From contig NZ_CP114054.1 of the NCBI RefSeq assembly GCF_026967575.1, positions 1,922,001 through 1,986,000 of the forward strand: a stretch of 64,000 nt of DNA, written 5' to 3'. This DNA is from Aurantiacibacter sp. MUD11. Its GTDB lineage: Bacteria; Pseudomonadota; Alphaproteobacteria; Sphingomonadales; Sphingomonadaceae. The notes beneath the pieces were generated by a model that worked only from the letters and a program-made list of their open reading frames with translations, was not told the origin of the DNA and made no database searches. Position 1 is the first letter of the stretch, and each line of letters begins with the position of its first letter. The position numbers and the translations under genes are program-made. Positions 49,670-58,415 of this stretch are shown in pieces.

Positions 49670-50092
49670 ATGCTGCTTCACGTCATCGCTCGCGGAAAGA
49701 TCGCTCGCTCTCCGGAAGAGGAGCTGGTCGAGCGTTATGCCAAGCGGATCACCTGGCCGCTCAAGCTGACCGAATTGCCCGAGACCGGCGGCCGCATTCC
49801 CGATCCGCAGACTCCGTACAAGACCGTCCTGCTCGATGAGCGCGGCAAGAACCTCGGCTCCGAGGAGTTTGCCGCCATCCTCGAACGCTGGCGCGACCAG
49901 GGCATGCGCGAATGTCGCTTCGTCATCGGTGCGGCGGACGGCCATTCGCAAGACGAGCGCAATGAGGCGGACCTGCTCATTTCCTTCGGCAAGGCCACCT
50001 GGCCGCACCTGCTGGCCCGCGCCATGCTGGCGGAGCAGTTGTTCCGCGCCACCTCCATCCTTGCAGGCCATCCCTACCATCGGGCAGGATAG
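49670..50092 (+). CDS. rlmH: 23S rRNA (pseudouridine(1915)-N(3))-methyltransferase RlmH
   Basis: A 140-residue SPOUT methyltransferase. MLLHVIARGKI at the start, LLDERGKNLGSEEFA near 58, FVIGAADGHS near 88 (usual GGxxG is GAADG here), LARAMLAEQLFRATSILAGHPYHR at the end, which closes the SAM-binding knot. A GTAGGAGAAGG-type ribosome-binding site precedes the ATG. Followed after 6 bases by the EnvC-like gene. Confidence 0.95.
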   Translation: MLLHVIARGKIARSPEEELVERYAKRITWPLKLTELPETGGRIPDPQTPYKTVLLDERGKNLGSEEFAAILERWRDQGMRECRFVIGAADGHSQDERNEADLLISFGKATWPHLLARAMLAEQLFRATSILAGHPYHRAG

Positions 50093-50098
50093 CACCTG

Positions 50099-51304
50099 AT
50101 GCATCGCTGGCTGCTCCTCGTCGGTTCGCTTGCCTTCTGCGCCGTTGCGGCGTCGGGCCAGCTTGCGCCTGCCAGCCAGAGCCCGGAGGACATGCGCGCC
50201 TCGCTCTCGGAAGCCTTGCAGGAACGTGCCGCCGCCGAAGCGCGCAGCGCCCGCTTCGAACAGCAGGCGCAGCAGGCTGAGGATGCCGCCGAGCGCGCCG
50301 CCAGCCAGGCGGCCGCGCTGGCTGCCCGGATCCAGCAGGCCGAAGCGGGTATCACCGCCGCCCGCGCGCGGATTGCCATGATCGACCGTGAACAGGCCGA
50401 CCTGCGCGAAGAGCTGGGACGCGAGCAGCAACCGGTGGTCGAACTGACCGCCGCCTTGCAGCAATTCTCCCGCCGGCCGATGGCGCTTTCCATCCTGCGG
50501 CCGGGATCGGTGAAGGACGTCGTCTATCTGCGGGCCCTGCTGCACGACCGCGTACCACAGGTGCAGGCGAGCACGCAGGGTCTGCGCAACCGCATCGACC
50601 GCAGCCGCGAATTGCGGCGCGAGGCCCTGGCCGCCGCACAGGTGCTAGAAGCCGAAGAGACGGAACTGGCAGCACGGCGCGAGGAACTGGCCGAGATCGA
50701 GACCCGCCAGCGCCTGGCCGCTCGGGCAGCCGGCAGCAGCGCCAACCGCGAGGCCGAGCGCGCACTGGCACTGGCAGAGGAGGCGCGCGACCTCGACCAG
50801 TTCCTTGGCGAACTGGATCGCGCGGCCGCGCTTCGCAGTCGCCTTGCGGCGCTGCCCGGACCGCGCCTGCGCCCGGCCGATCCGGCAGCCTCGGAAGTCG
50901 CCGCCGCACCTTCGCCTACGCCATCGCAGCGCCAGGCTGGGGCGCCGCGCCCCTACATGTTGCCGGTCTCCGGCCGCACGCTCACCGGTTTCGGCGCGCC
51001 GCTGCCCTCGGGCCTCAGCCAGGGCATTACCCTTGCGCCCATCGGCGGCGCGCAGGTGGTGGCACCGGCTGCCGGACGCGTCGCCTTCGCCGGAGCCTAT
51101 CGCGGGTATGGCCGCATCGTCATCATCGAGCACCCGGGCGGCTGGACCAGCCTCGTCACCGGACTTGCCCGCAGCGATGTCACCGTAGGCGAAGAACTGG
51201 TGAGCGGCTCACCCATCGGAGTCGCCGGGCCGAGCGATCCCAGCGTGACGCTGGAACTGCGGCGCGAAGGAGAACCGGTAAACCCGCTGCTCTACGCCGG
51301 TTGA
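50099..51304 (+). CDS. EnvC/murein hydrolase activator-like protein
   Basis: A 401-residue protein with a signal peptide (LLLVGSLAFCAVAASG, about 5-20), long coiled coils (about 30-240; EARSARFEQQAQQAEDAAE, RRELAEIETRQ-type heptads) and a C-terminal LytM fold (about 285-400). The zinc ligands of the LytM family are missing: LSQGITLAP replaces HxGxD and VTLELRR replaces HxHFE. That degenerate domain is typical of EnvC, which activates amidases in division instead of cutting peptidoglycan. Six bases after rlmH, 108 bases before the S41 protease. Confidence 0.87.
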   Translation: MHRWLLLVGSLAFCAVAASGQLAPASQSPEDMRASLSEALQERAAAEARSARFEQQAQQAEDAAERAASQAAALAARIQQAEAGITAARARIAMIDREQADLREELGREQQPVVELTAALQQFSRRPMALSILRPGSVKDVVYLRALLHDRVPQVQASTQGLRNRIDRSRELRREALAAAQVLEAEETELAARREELAEIETRQRLAARAAGSSANREAERALALAEEARDLDQFLGELDRAAALRSRLAALPGPRLRPADPAASEVAAAPSPTPSQRQAGAPRPYMLPVSGRTLTGFGAPLPSGLSQGITLAPIGGAQVVAPAAGRVAFAGAYRGYGRIVIIEHPGGWTSLVTGLARSDVTVGEELVSGSPIGVAGPSDPSVTLELRREGEPVNPLLYAG

Positions 51305-51412
51305 GCGCCTTTATGTCCCCGTCAGGGGCGTTTCGGCGCATCATCTGGCGTTAAGCGAGACCATGCTATAAAAGCACCAATGGGACTCCCCTCCTTGCCG
51401 AGGACACGATTT

Positions 51413-52747
51413 ATGAAGTTTGCCCCTGCGATTCGCGCTGCTGCCCTGTGCACGGCCGTTGCGCTCGTTCCCGCCACCACGGCTGCCCTGGCGCAGGTCG
51501 AAGGCCGCGCCTCGCCCGAATTCGCGCGGCTTTACGCGACGTACCAGCGCATCAAGGCCAGCTATGTTGAGCCGGTTGAGGACGACGTGCTGATCCGCGG
51601 AGCGATCGACGGCATGCTGGCATCGCTCGATCCGCATTCGGCCTATCTCGACGGTGCGGCGCTGGAACGCCTCAACACCATGATCGACGGCAACTACCAG
51701 GGCCTGGGTATCTCGGTGCAGATGGAAGACGGCGCGGTTAAGGTGATCTCGCCCTTCCGTGGCAGCCCGGCCGAAGTGGCCGGCATCAAGGCCGGTGATT
51801 ATATCACCCACATCAACGGCGACCTGATCTACGGCCTCGAGCTGAACGACGCCGTGGCGCAGATGCGCGGTCCCGCAGGCACCAATATCGAAGTGACCAT
51901 CTTCCGTCCCGGACGCGAGGACAGCTTCGAAGTCACCGTGACGCGCGGCGTGATCGAGCTGGAGCCGGTGACCTGGGAACTGCTGGACGGCAACATCGGC
52001 CACATCAGCGTCAACGAATTCTCCGCCGACGTCGGCGCCGACGTGCGCCGCGGCATTCGCGACCTGCAGGAGCAGGCAACCGGTCGCCTCGGCGGTCTGG
52101 TGCTCGACCTGCGTCGCAATCCGGGCGGATCGCTGGACGAGGCGGTGGCCCTGTCCGACCTGTTCCTTTCCAGCGGTCAGATCGTCTCGCAGCGCGGTCG
52201 CAGCAGCCGCGACACGATCTATTACGATGCCGAAACCGTTTACCGCGGCGACGTGGCCGCGGGCCTGCCGCTGATCGTGCTGATCGACGAAGGCTCGGCC
52301 TCGGCCAGCGAGATCGTCGCCGGTGCCTTGCAGGATCACCGCCGTGCGCTGGTGATGGGCGAGCGCAGCTTCGGCAAGGGCAGCGTGCAGACGCTGCTGC
52401 CGCTTTCGCGCGATGCTGCCCTTAAGCTCACCACCGCACGCTATTACACGCCTTCGGGCCGCAGCGTGCAGGAAGGCGGGATCGAGCCCGATATCCGCGT
52501 GCCGCAGCTGTCCGATCCGGATGCAGAGCGTCGCCAGCGCCTCGCCCTGCGCGAGAGCGACCTGCGCGGCCACCTCGTCGGCGAACTGGGCGTCGAAGAC
52601 GAGAACCTCGAGCGTGACCGGCTCGACGACCCGCGCTTCCAGCTGACGGCAGCCGAGTTGCAGGAGCAGGGCATCGACGACTTCCAGCTGGATTACGCGG
52701 TGCGTACCCTGCGCCGCACGGCTGGCGTAACCGTCGCCCGGAGGTAG
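51413..52747 (+). CDS. ctpA: S41 family C-terminal processing peptidase
   Basis: A 444-residue periplasmic protease. The signal peptide (MKFAPAIRAAALCTAVALV) ends near ALAQ. The PDZ domain (about 85-155) has KAGDYITHINGD; the catalytic core has NPGGSLDEAV, GSASASEIVAGALQDH (serine) and GERSFGKGSVQT (lysine). It cleaves C-terminal tails of periplasmic proteins. ATG 51413 has GAGGA eight bases upstream; an in-frame ATG at 51380 has none. The EnvC-CtpA order is common in alphaproteobacteria. Confidence 0.93.
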   Translation: MKFAPAIRAAALCTAVALVPATTAALAQVEGRASPEFARLYATYQRIKASYVEPVEDDVLIRGAIDGMLASLDPHSAYLDGAALERLNTMIDGNYQGLGISVQMEDGAVKVISPFRGSPAEVAGIKAGDYITHINGDLIYGLELNDAVAQMRGPAGTNIEVTIFRPGREDSFEVTVTRGVIELEPVTWELLDGNIGHISVNEFSADVGADVRRGIRDLQEQATGRLGGLVLDLRRNPGGSLDEAVALSDLFLSSGQIVSQRGRSSRDTIYYDAETVYRGDVAAGLPLIVLIDEGSASASEIVAGALQDHRRALVMGERSFGKGSVQTLLPLSRDAALKLTTARYYTPSGRSVQEGGIEPDIRVPQLSDPDAERRQRLALRESDLRGHLVGELGVEDENLERDRLDDPRFQLTAAELQEQGIDDFQLDYAVRTLRRTAGVTVARR

Positions 52748-52790
52748 GATGGGAGTTGCGCTCCGACGCTGGTTGTCGGAGTAAGGGCGC

Positions 52791-53261
52791 ATGACCAACC
52801 CCCTCCCCATTTCCGACAGGCTCGCGCAGCGGCTGGCACTGGCCGTTCCGGCCTTGCTGCTCGCCGGTGCCTACATCTCCGAATACGGCTTCGGCCTGTT
52901 CCCGTGCGAGTTGTGCTGGTGGCAGCGCTATCCGCATTTCGCTGCGGTAGCCCTGGCCCTCATCTCGACCTTCGCCGCGCCAAAGCGCGTGTGGATTGGC
53001 CTGGCCGCACTGGCCATCGGCATTTCCGGTGCCATCGGTGCATTCCATGCCGGTGTCGAATATGGCTGGTGGCAAAGCCCGCTCGGCTGCACCGCGTCGG
53101 ACCCGCTGTCGCTCGACTTCGTCCGCTGTGACGAGGCTGCCTGGCGCTTCATCGGCATTTCGCTGGCTGGGTGGAACGCGCTCCTTTCCATCGGCGGCGC
53201 AATCGCCATATGGGTGCTGCTGCTGGCCCGAGAGAAAGCGACTGGGGAGAAGAAGGCATGA
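52791..53261 (+). CDS. dsbB: Disulfide bond formation protein B
   Basis: A 156-residue inner-membrane quinone reductase. Four membrane helices, with the first periplasmic cysteine pair in FPCELCWWQRYPH (near residue 39-50) and a second pair in LGCTASDPLSLDFVRCDE (near 106-122). It reoxidises DsbA, passing electrons to quinone. Its stop overlaps the coq7 start (ATGA). Confidence 0.9.
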   Translation: MTNPLPISDRLAQRLALAVPALLLAGAYISEYGFGLFPCELCWWQRYPHFAAVALALISTFAAPKRVWIGLAALAIGISGAIGAFHAGVEYGWWQSPLGCTASDPLSLDFVRCDEAAWRFIGISLAGWNALLSIGGAIAIWVLLLAREKATGEKKA

Positions 53262-53776
53262 ACAAGAGCCGCGAGGAAATGATCCGCGTCGACCAGGCGG
53301 GCGAATTCGGGGCGACCCGCATCTACGCCGGCCAGCTGGCGGTTATGGGCGATCGCGGCCCGCACTCGGCGGAAATCCGTGCCATGGCAGAGCAGGAGCG
53401 CGGCCACCGCGAGGAATTCGATGCGCTGATTGCGAAGCGCGGCGTGCGCCCCACCGCCCTGCAGCCGTTCTGGAACGTTGCCGGCTATGCGCTGGGCGCG
53501 GGCACGGCGCTGATCGGCCCGGAGGCGGCCATGGCCTGCACCGCGGCCATCGAGGAAGAGATCGACCAGCACTATTCGCGCCAGCTCGAGGAGCTGGAGC
53601 GCGACGGCGACGATCCCGAACTGGCCGACATGATCCACCGTTTCCGCGAGGACGAGCGCGAACACCGCGACGCCGCCCTCGCCCATGGCGCGGAAAAGGC
53701 GCCTGCCTATCCGCTGCTTTACGGCGCGATCCGGCTGGGTTGTCGTGCGGCGATCAAGCTGTCGGAGAAGATTTGA
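53258..53776 (+). CDS. coq7: Demethoxyubiquinone hydroxylase Coq7
   Basis: A 172-residue di-iron hydroxylase of ubiquinone synthesis. Iron ligands occur in VDQAGEFGATRIYAGQ (E), AEQERGHREEF (ExxH), TAAIEEEIDQH (E) and REDEREHRDAA (ExxH) as two ExxH pairs plus glutamates. The frame is open earlier, but ATG 53258 overlaps the dsbB stop. Coupling of dsbB with coq7 makes sense because DsbB uses ubiquinone. Confidence 0.93.
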   Translation: MNKSREEMIRVDQAGEFGATRIYAGQLAVMGDRGPHSAEIRAMAEQERGHREEFDALIAKRGVRPTALQPFWNVAGYALGAGTALIGPEAAMACTAAIEEEIDQHYSRQLEELERDGDDPELADMIHRFREDEREHRDAALAHGAEKAPAYPLLYGAIRLGCRAAIKLSEKI

Positions 53777-53863
53777 TCCACGTCATGTGAATCGCCCGCG
53801 CTTCATGGCGTGTTCAAGCAGGAAGGCGCTGTAATCGGTGCCATTGGATTTATGAGGATAACG

Positions 53864-54460
53864 ATGACCCGCATTTTCGCCCTGACTGCTGCCAGCGCCA
53901 TTGCTGTCGGCCTCGCCGCCACCCCTGCCGCCGCGCAGGACGAGGGCGGCGACCGCGTCAACCAGGTCATCATCTACGGTGACGACGAATGTCCCGAATC
54001 GACCGATGACATGATCACCGTCTGCGCCCGTTTGGACGAGAGCGAGCGCTATCGCATCCCGCAGCGCCTGCGCCAGAGCAGCTCACCGCAGAACGAAAGC
54101 TGGACCCAGCGCGCGCTGGCTCTCGAAGCGGTCGGCGATTTCGGCCCGCTCAGCTGCACGCCCGTCGGTGCCGGCGGCGACCTTGGTTGCACGGTGCAGA
54201 TGATCGAGCAGGCCTATGCCGAGCGCGCCAGCTCCAGCGACGTGCGCTTTGCCGAACTGATCGCCGAGGAGCGCGAGGAACGCCTCGCCACCATCGACGC
54301 CGAGGCTGCGGCGACGCAGGCCCGCGTCGAGGAACTGGAAGAGGCCGAACTGGAACGGCGCCGCCAGGCCCAGGGCGAACCGCTGCCGGGTGAAGACGAC
54401 GAAGCCCTGCCCGAAGTGGTCGATCCCGATGCCATTCCGGAAAACCCGCCGGCCGGCTGA
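53864..54460 (+). CDS. Secreted acidic protein, unknown function
   Basis: A 198-residue protein with signal peptide TRIFALTAASAIAVGLAATPAAA and an acidic, glutamate- and alanine-rich coil (about 120-170; EEREERLATIDAEAAATQARVEELEEAELERRR). Four cysteines (CPESTDDMITVC, LSCTPVG, LGCTVQ) may form two disulfides. No family recognised. ATG 53864 was chosen for GAGGA five bases upstream; an in-frame ATG at 53852 is possible. It ends at the same point as the convergent GFA gene. Confidence 0.72.
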   Translation: MTRIFALTAASAIAVGLAATPAAAQDEGGDRVNQVIIYGDDECPESTDDMITVCARLDESERYRIPQRLRQSSSPQNESWTQRALALEAVGDFGPLSCTPVGAGGDLGCTVQMIEQAYAERASSSDVRFAELIAEEREERLATIDAEAAATQARVEELEEAELERRRQAQGEPLPGEDDEALPEVVDPDAIPENPPAG

Positions 54461-54871
54461 TCAGTCCGACTTGCCGGGGAAGCGTTCGAACTCCGGCATG
54501 TCCGATAGCTTTGTCATCCATTCGCGCCGCTCGGCGACCTGCACTTGCACGGCAGGAGTCTGCGCGTCGGGTTCGTCCAGCGTGACGGTCTGCACATCGA
54601 CAATGCCGGGCAGCATTTCCGCGTTCAGGTAGAACAGCGGCGTGCCGCAATTGCCGCAGAACTGGCGAATGGCGGTGCCGTCGGCCGAGTAGGTCGCCGG
54701 TTCACCCTTGGTGATGCGGAAGCTACCGGTCTTGAAGGCGATCCACGCCACCATCGGCGCGCCCGAACCCATCTGGCAGTCGCGGCAATGGCAGATGGCA
54801 TGGTGCGGGATTTCCCCCGATGCCTCGTAGCGGATCGCTCCGCAGCGGCATCCTCCGGTCACCATGGCCAT
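54461..54871 (-). CDS. GFA/CENP-V family zinc-binding protein
   Basis: A 136-residue protein of the glutathione-dependent formaldehyde-activating (GFA) family. Zinc cysteines: GGCRCGAIRYEA, ICHCRDCQMGSG and FCGNCGTPLFY. Formaldehyde activity is not proven for most members. Six bases after its stop-side neighbour fabI start... it lies just upstream of the fabI stop region; the gap between its start and fabI's stop is six bases, so both are read leftward. Confidence 0.88.
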   Translation of the reverse strand: MAMVTGGCRCGAIRYEASGEIPHHAICHCRDCQMGSGAPMVAWIAFKTGSFRITKGEPATYSADGTAIRQFCGNCGTPLFYLNAEMLPGIVDVQTVTLDEPDAQTPAVQVQVAERREWMTKLSDMPEFERFPGKSD

Positions 54872-54877
54872 TCTCCC

Positions 54878-55681
54878 CTAGCTTAGCGCGATATCCGGAG
54901 CGTCTTCCTGCTTCATGCCGACGACGTGATAGCCCGCGTCGACGTGGTGCACCTCGCCCGTCACGCCCGACGACAGGTCGGACAGGAAATACAGGCCCGA
55001 TCCGCCAACGTCCTCGATGGTGACATTGCGTCGCAGCGGCGAGTTGAGCTCGTTCCACTTCAGGATGTAGCGGAAATCACCGATGCCGCTGGCGGCCAGC
55101 GTCTTGATCGGCCCGGCGCTGATCGCGTTGACGCGGATATTGTCCGGACCAAGGTCGTTGGCGAGGTACTGCACGCTGGTTTCCAGCGCCGCCTTGGCCA
55201 CGCCCATCACGTTGTAATGCGGCACGACCTTTTCGGCGCCGTAATAGGTCAGCGTGACGATCGATCCGCCGTCCTTCATCAGCAGCCGTGCGCGCTTGGC
55301 GGCGGCGACCAGCGAATAGGCGGAGATGTTCATCGTCATCAGGAAGTTGTCGAGGCTGGTGTCGACATACTGCCCGCGCAGCTCGTTCTTGTCGGAGAAG
55401 CCGATGGCGTGGACGAGGAAGTCGAGCTTGCCCCACCTTGCCTTGATCTCGGCAAAGGTGGCGTCCATCGCCTCCATGTTGGACACGTCGCATTCGATCA
55501 GAAAATCGCTGCCGACACGCTCCGCCAGCGGCGCGACGCGCTTCTTCAGCGCCTCTCCCTGGTAGGAAAAGGCCATTTCCGCGCCCTGCTCATGTAGCTT
55601 CTGCGCAATGCCCCAGGCCAGCGACTTGTCATTCGCGAGCCCCATGATGAGGCCCTTCTTGCCTGCCATCAGTCCACTCAT
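54878..55681 (-). CDS. fabI: Enoyl-ACP reductase (NADH)
   Basis: A 267-residue FabI, reducing enoyl-ACP in fatty acid elongation. GLANDKSLAWGIAQKL near residue 14, FSYQGEALKKR, and the catalytic Tyr-(6)-Lys in YNVMGVAKAALE near 155-166. It is the usual target of triclosan and related inhibitors. The frame is open into the BrkB gene, but ATG 55679-55681 overlaps the BrkB stop as ATGA, so expression is coupled. Confidence 0.95.
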   Translation of the reverse strand: MSGLMAGKKGLIMGLANDKSLAWGIAQKLHEQGAEMAFSYQGEALKKRVAPLAERVGSDFLIECDVSNMEAMDATFAEIKARWGKLDFLVHAIGFSDKNELRGQYVDTSLDNFLMTMNISAYSLVAAAKRARLLMKDGGSIVTLTYYGAEKVVPHYNVMGVAKAALETSVQYLANDLGPDNIRVNAISAGPIKTLAASGIGDFRYILKWNELNSPLRRNVTIEDVGGSGLYFLSDLSSGVTGEVHHVDAGYHVVGMKQEDAPDIALS

Positions 55682-56709
55682 GCGACCTTGCCCTCCGATG
55701 TTTCTTTTCCGGCTTCGATTTCGCCCCGCTCCGCCGCCAGCCGTTCCCGTTCTTCCTCGGGCGTTTCGGCCAGGGCGGCATTGAGCTCCGCACCTGCCAC
55801 CATCCCTAAGCCGACCAGCCAGAAAAAGAAAAGCACGATCATGAAACCGGCGAGCGAGCCGTAGGTGAGATTGTAGGTGAACAGCAGGCGCAGCACCGGG
55901 GGAAGCGCCAGGGTCACGCTGATCCACCACACCGTCACGAGGAGGGCGCCCGGCCACTTGGGATAGCGCCGGTGACGGTACATGGCCGGGGTCAGCGCGA
56001 TGAACAGCATCCAGATCGAGAAGTAGAGACCGAAGGCTGGGACGATGCGCGACCAGGCCAGCTGGCCTAGCGCTTCGGTGAAATCGGGGAAGTAGGCCTC
56101 GATCACCTGCTGCGCCGCGCTGATGGTCACCTGCGCGAGGAAGGAGGTGAGCAGCAGCAGCACGGCGACCATGATGATGCCGGTCGAAAGGACGCGGTAC
56201 TTCCAGAAGGCCTGCGTCGGCTCCGTGCCATAGGCGCGGCGGAGAATGTCGCGAATGGTCTCCACCAGGCTGCCGACGGTCCACAGCCCGACCAGTGCGC
56301 CGACCCACAGCAGCCAGCCGCTGCGCGCCTCGACCACGTTGCGCGCGACCGGCCCGATCACTTCGCCGACGACGGGCGGCAGGGCGGTGAGGATGGCGTT
56401 GATGGTGGCGGCACGCTCGCCCTCCTCGCCGATGGCCGAGAACACCGCCGCGGCGAGGATGAAAAAAGGGAAGATCGCCAGCACCGACATATAGGCGAGG
56501 TTGCCGGCATGGATCGTGCCGTCGTTGAAGCAGCCGATGGCGACGCGCTTGACCACTTCCCAGCTGCGCTCGCCACGGCCCAGCGAGCCGCGCAGGCGCG
56601 CCAGTGCGCCGGGTCTTTCCATGGCGAGGTGCCGACGGGCTTCGGGAGAGAGATCGGGCAGCGGCGGGCCCGGCTTCTCGTCTTCGTCGCTGATGCCCGG
56701 AAGTGCCAT
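55678..56709 (-). CDS. YihY/BrkB family inner-membrane protein, copy 2
   Basis: A 343-residue member of the YihY/BrkB family. A 50-residue charged N-terminus precedes the family block (CFNDGTIHAGNLAYMSVLAIFPFFILAAAVF, about residues 58-88), then about five more helices; the tail (about 305-343) is charged and helical. It is coupled to fabI by an ATGA overlap. Compared with copy 1 (21451-22275) it is longer at both ends. Function unknown. Confidence 0.85.
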   Translation of the reverse strand: MALPGISDEDEKPGPPLPDLSPEARRHLAMERPGALARLRGSLGRGERSWEVVKRVAIGCFNDGTIHAGNLAYMSVLAIFPFFILAAAVFSAIGEEGERAATINAILTALPPVVGEVIGPVARNVVEARSGWLLWVGALVGLWTVGSLVETIRDILRRAYGTEPTQAFWKYRVLSTGIIMVAVLLLLTSFLAQVTISAAQQVIEAYFPDFTEALGQLAWSRIVPAFGLYFSIWMLFIALTPAMYRHRRYPKWPGALLVTVWWISVTLALPPVLRLLFTYNLTYGSLAGFMIVLFFFWLVGLGMVAGAELNAALAETPEEERERLAAERGEIEAGKETSEGKVA

Positions 56710-56770
56710 CGTTGCGCGATCCTACCAAGCTGGACGGTTAAGTCGAGAAAACCCGCCCGCGCGGCGGCTG

Positions 56771-57721
56771 CTACAGGCCCATATGCTCGCGCGGATCGTC
56801 CGAATCCTGCCAGTCTTCCAGCTTCTTGGCGAGGTCGGAGACGTCGTCCGGCAGGTGGATTTCCAGCGTCACCAGCTGGTCCCCGCGGCCGCCGCCCTTC
56901 TTGCTGAAGCCCTTGCCCTTCATCCGCAGCACCTTGCCCGAGCTGGAGCCGGCGGCGACGGTGAGCATGACCGGGCCATCCACCGTTGGCACCTTGATCT
57001 TCGCGCCGTTGACCGCCTCGTCGAGGCGGATCGGCAGGTCGAGGCGCACATCGTCGCCATCGCGATAGAAGTAGGGGTGGCGCTGGATGTCGACCACCAC
57101 GATCCCGTCGCCATTGCCGCCGGGGCCGGGTCGGCCCTTGCCCTTGAGGCGCATGGTCGTGCCATCTTCGACCCCGGCAGGCAGGGCCAGGTCGATGGTC
57201 TTGCCGTCGGCCAGCGTGATACGTTGCTTTGCCCGCGTCGCAGCGTCGACGAAGGGCACGGCCAGCTTGTAGCGAATGTCCGCACCCTTCTGCGGCGGGG
57301 GTGGAGGCGGACGGCGGAAGCCCTGCTGCTGGCCGCCGCGCGAACCGTTGCCGCGCCCGAACAGGCCTTCGAACAGGTCGCCAAGGTCCAAGTCCTCGGC
57401 CCCGCCGAAACCCTGGAAGTCGCGTGAAGAATACGCATTCCCGCCCGGACCGCCGCGCGCGCCGCCGAAGCCGCCACCCATGCCGAACGGCATGGAGGGG
57501 TTGCCTTCGGCGTCGATCTCGCCGCGGTCGAACTGGGCGCGCTTGTCCTTGTCGGACAGCAGGTCGTAGGCTTGCGTGACCTTGCTGAACCGCTCCGCCG
57601 CCTGCGGATTGTCCTTGTTGCGGTCGGGATGCAGTTCCTTGGCCAGCTTGCGGTAAGCCGACTTGATGTCGGCTTCGCTCGCGGAACGGCTTACGCCAAG
57701 CAGGGAGTACGGATCGGACAT
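56771..57721 (-). CDS. DnaJ-type chaperone (CbpA-like, no zinc domain)
   Basis: A 316-residue J protein. J domain 1-66: DPYSLLGVSRSASEADIKSAYRKLAKELHPDRNKD with HPD near residue 34; a Gly/Phe-rich linker (about 75-115; GMGGGFGGARGGPGG); then two beta-barrel substrate-binding domains, without the Cys-rich zinc domain of DnaJ. It stimulates DnaK. CTDs include VEDGTTMRLKGKGRPGPGG and VLRMKGKGFSKKGGGRGDQ. Divergent from pdxH with an 82-base gap. Confidence 0.9.
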   Translation of the reverse strand: MSDPYSLLGVSRSASEADIKSAYRKLAKELHPDRNKDNPQAAERFSKVTQAYDLLSDKDKRAQFDRGEIDAEGNPSMPFGMGGGFGGARGGPGGNAYSSRDFQGFGGAEDLDLGDLFEGLFGRGNGSRGGQQQGFRRPPPPPPQKGADIRYKLAVPFVDAATRAKQRITLADGKTIDLALPAGVEDGTTMRLKGKGRPGPGGNGDGIVVVDIQRHPYFYRDGDDVRLDLPIRLDEAVNGAKIKVPTVDGPVMLTVAAGSSSGKVLRMKGKGFSKKGGGRGDQLVTLEIHLPDDVSDLAKKLEDWQDSDDPREHMGL

Positions 57722-57803
57722 GGTGTGTTAGCTAGGTAAGGCAATGATATTTGGCAAGCGCGGCCTTTCATACGCGCCAAAGGGGGACTAGGTCCGTCTG
57801 GCT

Positions 57804-58415
57804 ATGAATGACCCCGCCAACGCCATCCCCGAGGCTGACCCGTTCGCGCTGTTCGAGACATGGTTCGCCGAAGCGAGGGAAACCGAACCCAACGATCCCC
57901 ATGCCATGGCGCTGGCAACGGCGACGCCTGACGCCGCACCATCGGTGCGCATGGTGCTGCTGAAGGACCACGGGCCGGACGGTTTCGTGTTCTACACCAA
58001 TGCACAGAGCCGCAAAGGCGGAGAAATCATCGCCAATCCGCAGGCGGCCCTGCTGTTTCACTGGAAGAGCCTGCGCCGGCAGATCCGTATCGAAGGCCCG
58101 CTGACCGAGGTCAGCGCCGCGCAGGCGGACGATTACTTCCACTCGCGCCCCTATGTCAGCCAGGTCGGCTCGGCCGCCAGCGACCAGTCGCGCCCGCTGG
58201 ATCGCCGCGAGACCTATATCGACCGGGTAGAAGTCATCCGCGAGCAGTACGAGCAAGCCGGCGAAGTGCCGCGCCCGCCGCACTGGACCGGCTTCCGCCT
58301 GGCCCCGCGCGCCATCGAGTTCTGGATCGACCGGCCCAACCGCCTGCACGAGCGTCGCCGCTTCACCCGTGATGGTGACGGCGGCGCATGGTCGAGCACG
58401 CTGCTCTACCCGTGA
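57804..58415 (+). CDS. pdxH: Pyridoxamine 5'-phosphate oxidase
   Basis: A 203-residue FMN enzyme forming pyridoxal 5'-phosphate. ALATATPDAAPSVRMVLLKD, GFVFYTNAQSRKG, LLFHWKSLRRQIRIEG and the C-terminal EFWIDRPNRLHERRRF match the family, with the conserved arginine of the active site. Its stop overlaps the CDF transporter GTG (GTGA, 58412-58415). Confidence 0.95.
   Translation: MNDPANAIPEADPFALFETWFAEARETEPNDPHAMALATATPDAAPSVRMVLLKDHGPDGFVFYTNAQSRKGGEIIANPQAALLFHWKSLRRQIRIEGPLTEVSAAQADDYFHSRPYVSQVGSAASDQSRPLDRRETYIDRVEVIREQYEQAGEVPRPPHWTGFRLAPRAIEFWIDRPNRLHERRRFTRDGDGGAWSSTLLYP

Noticed and set aside
54878..56728. 616-residue single frame spanning fabI and the BrkB region
   Set aside because: The BrkB protein is encoded in another frame; fabI begins at 55681. 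The upstream part is low-quality shadow sequence, so this is not a fusion protein.
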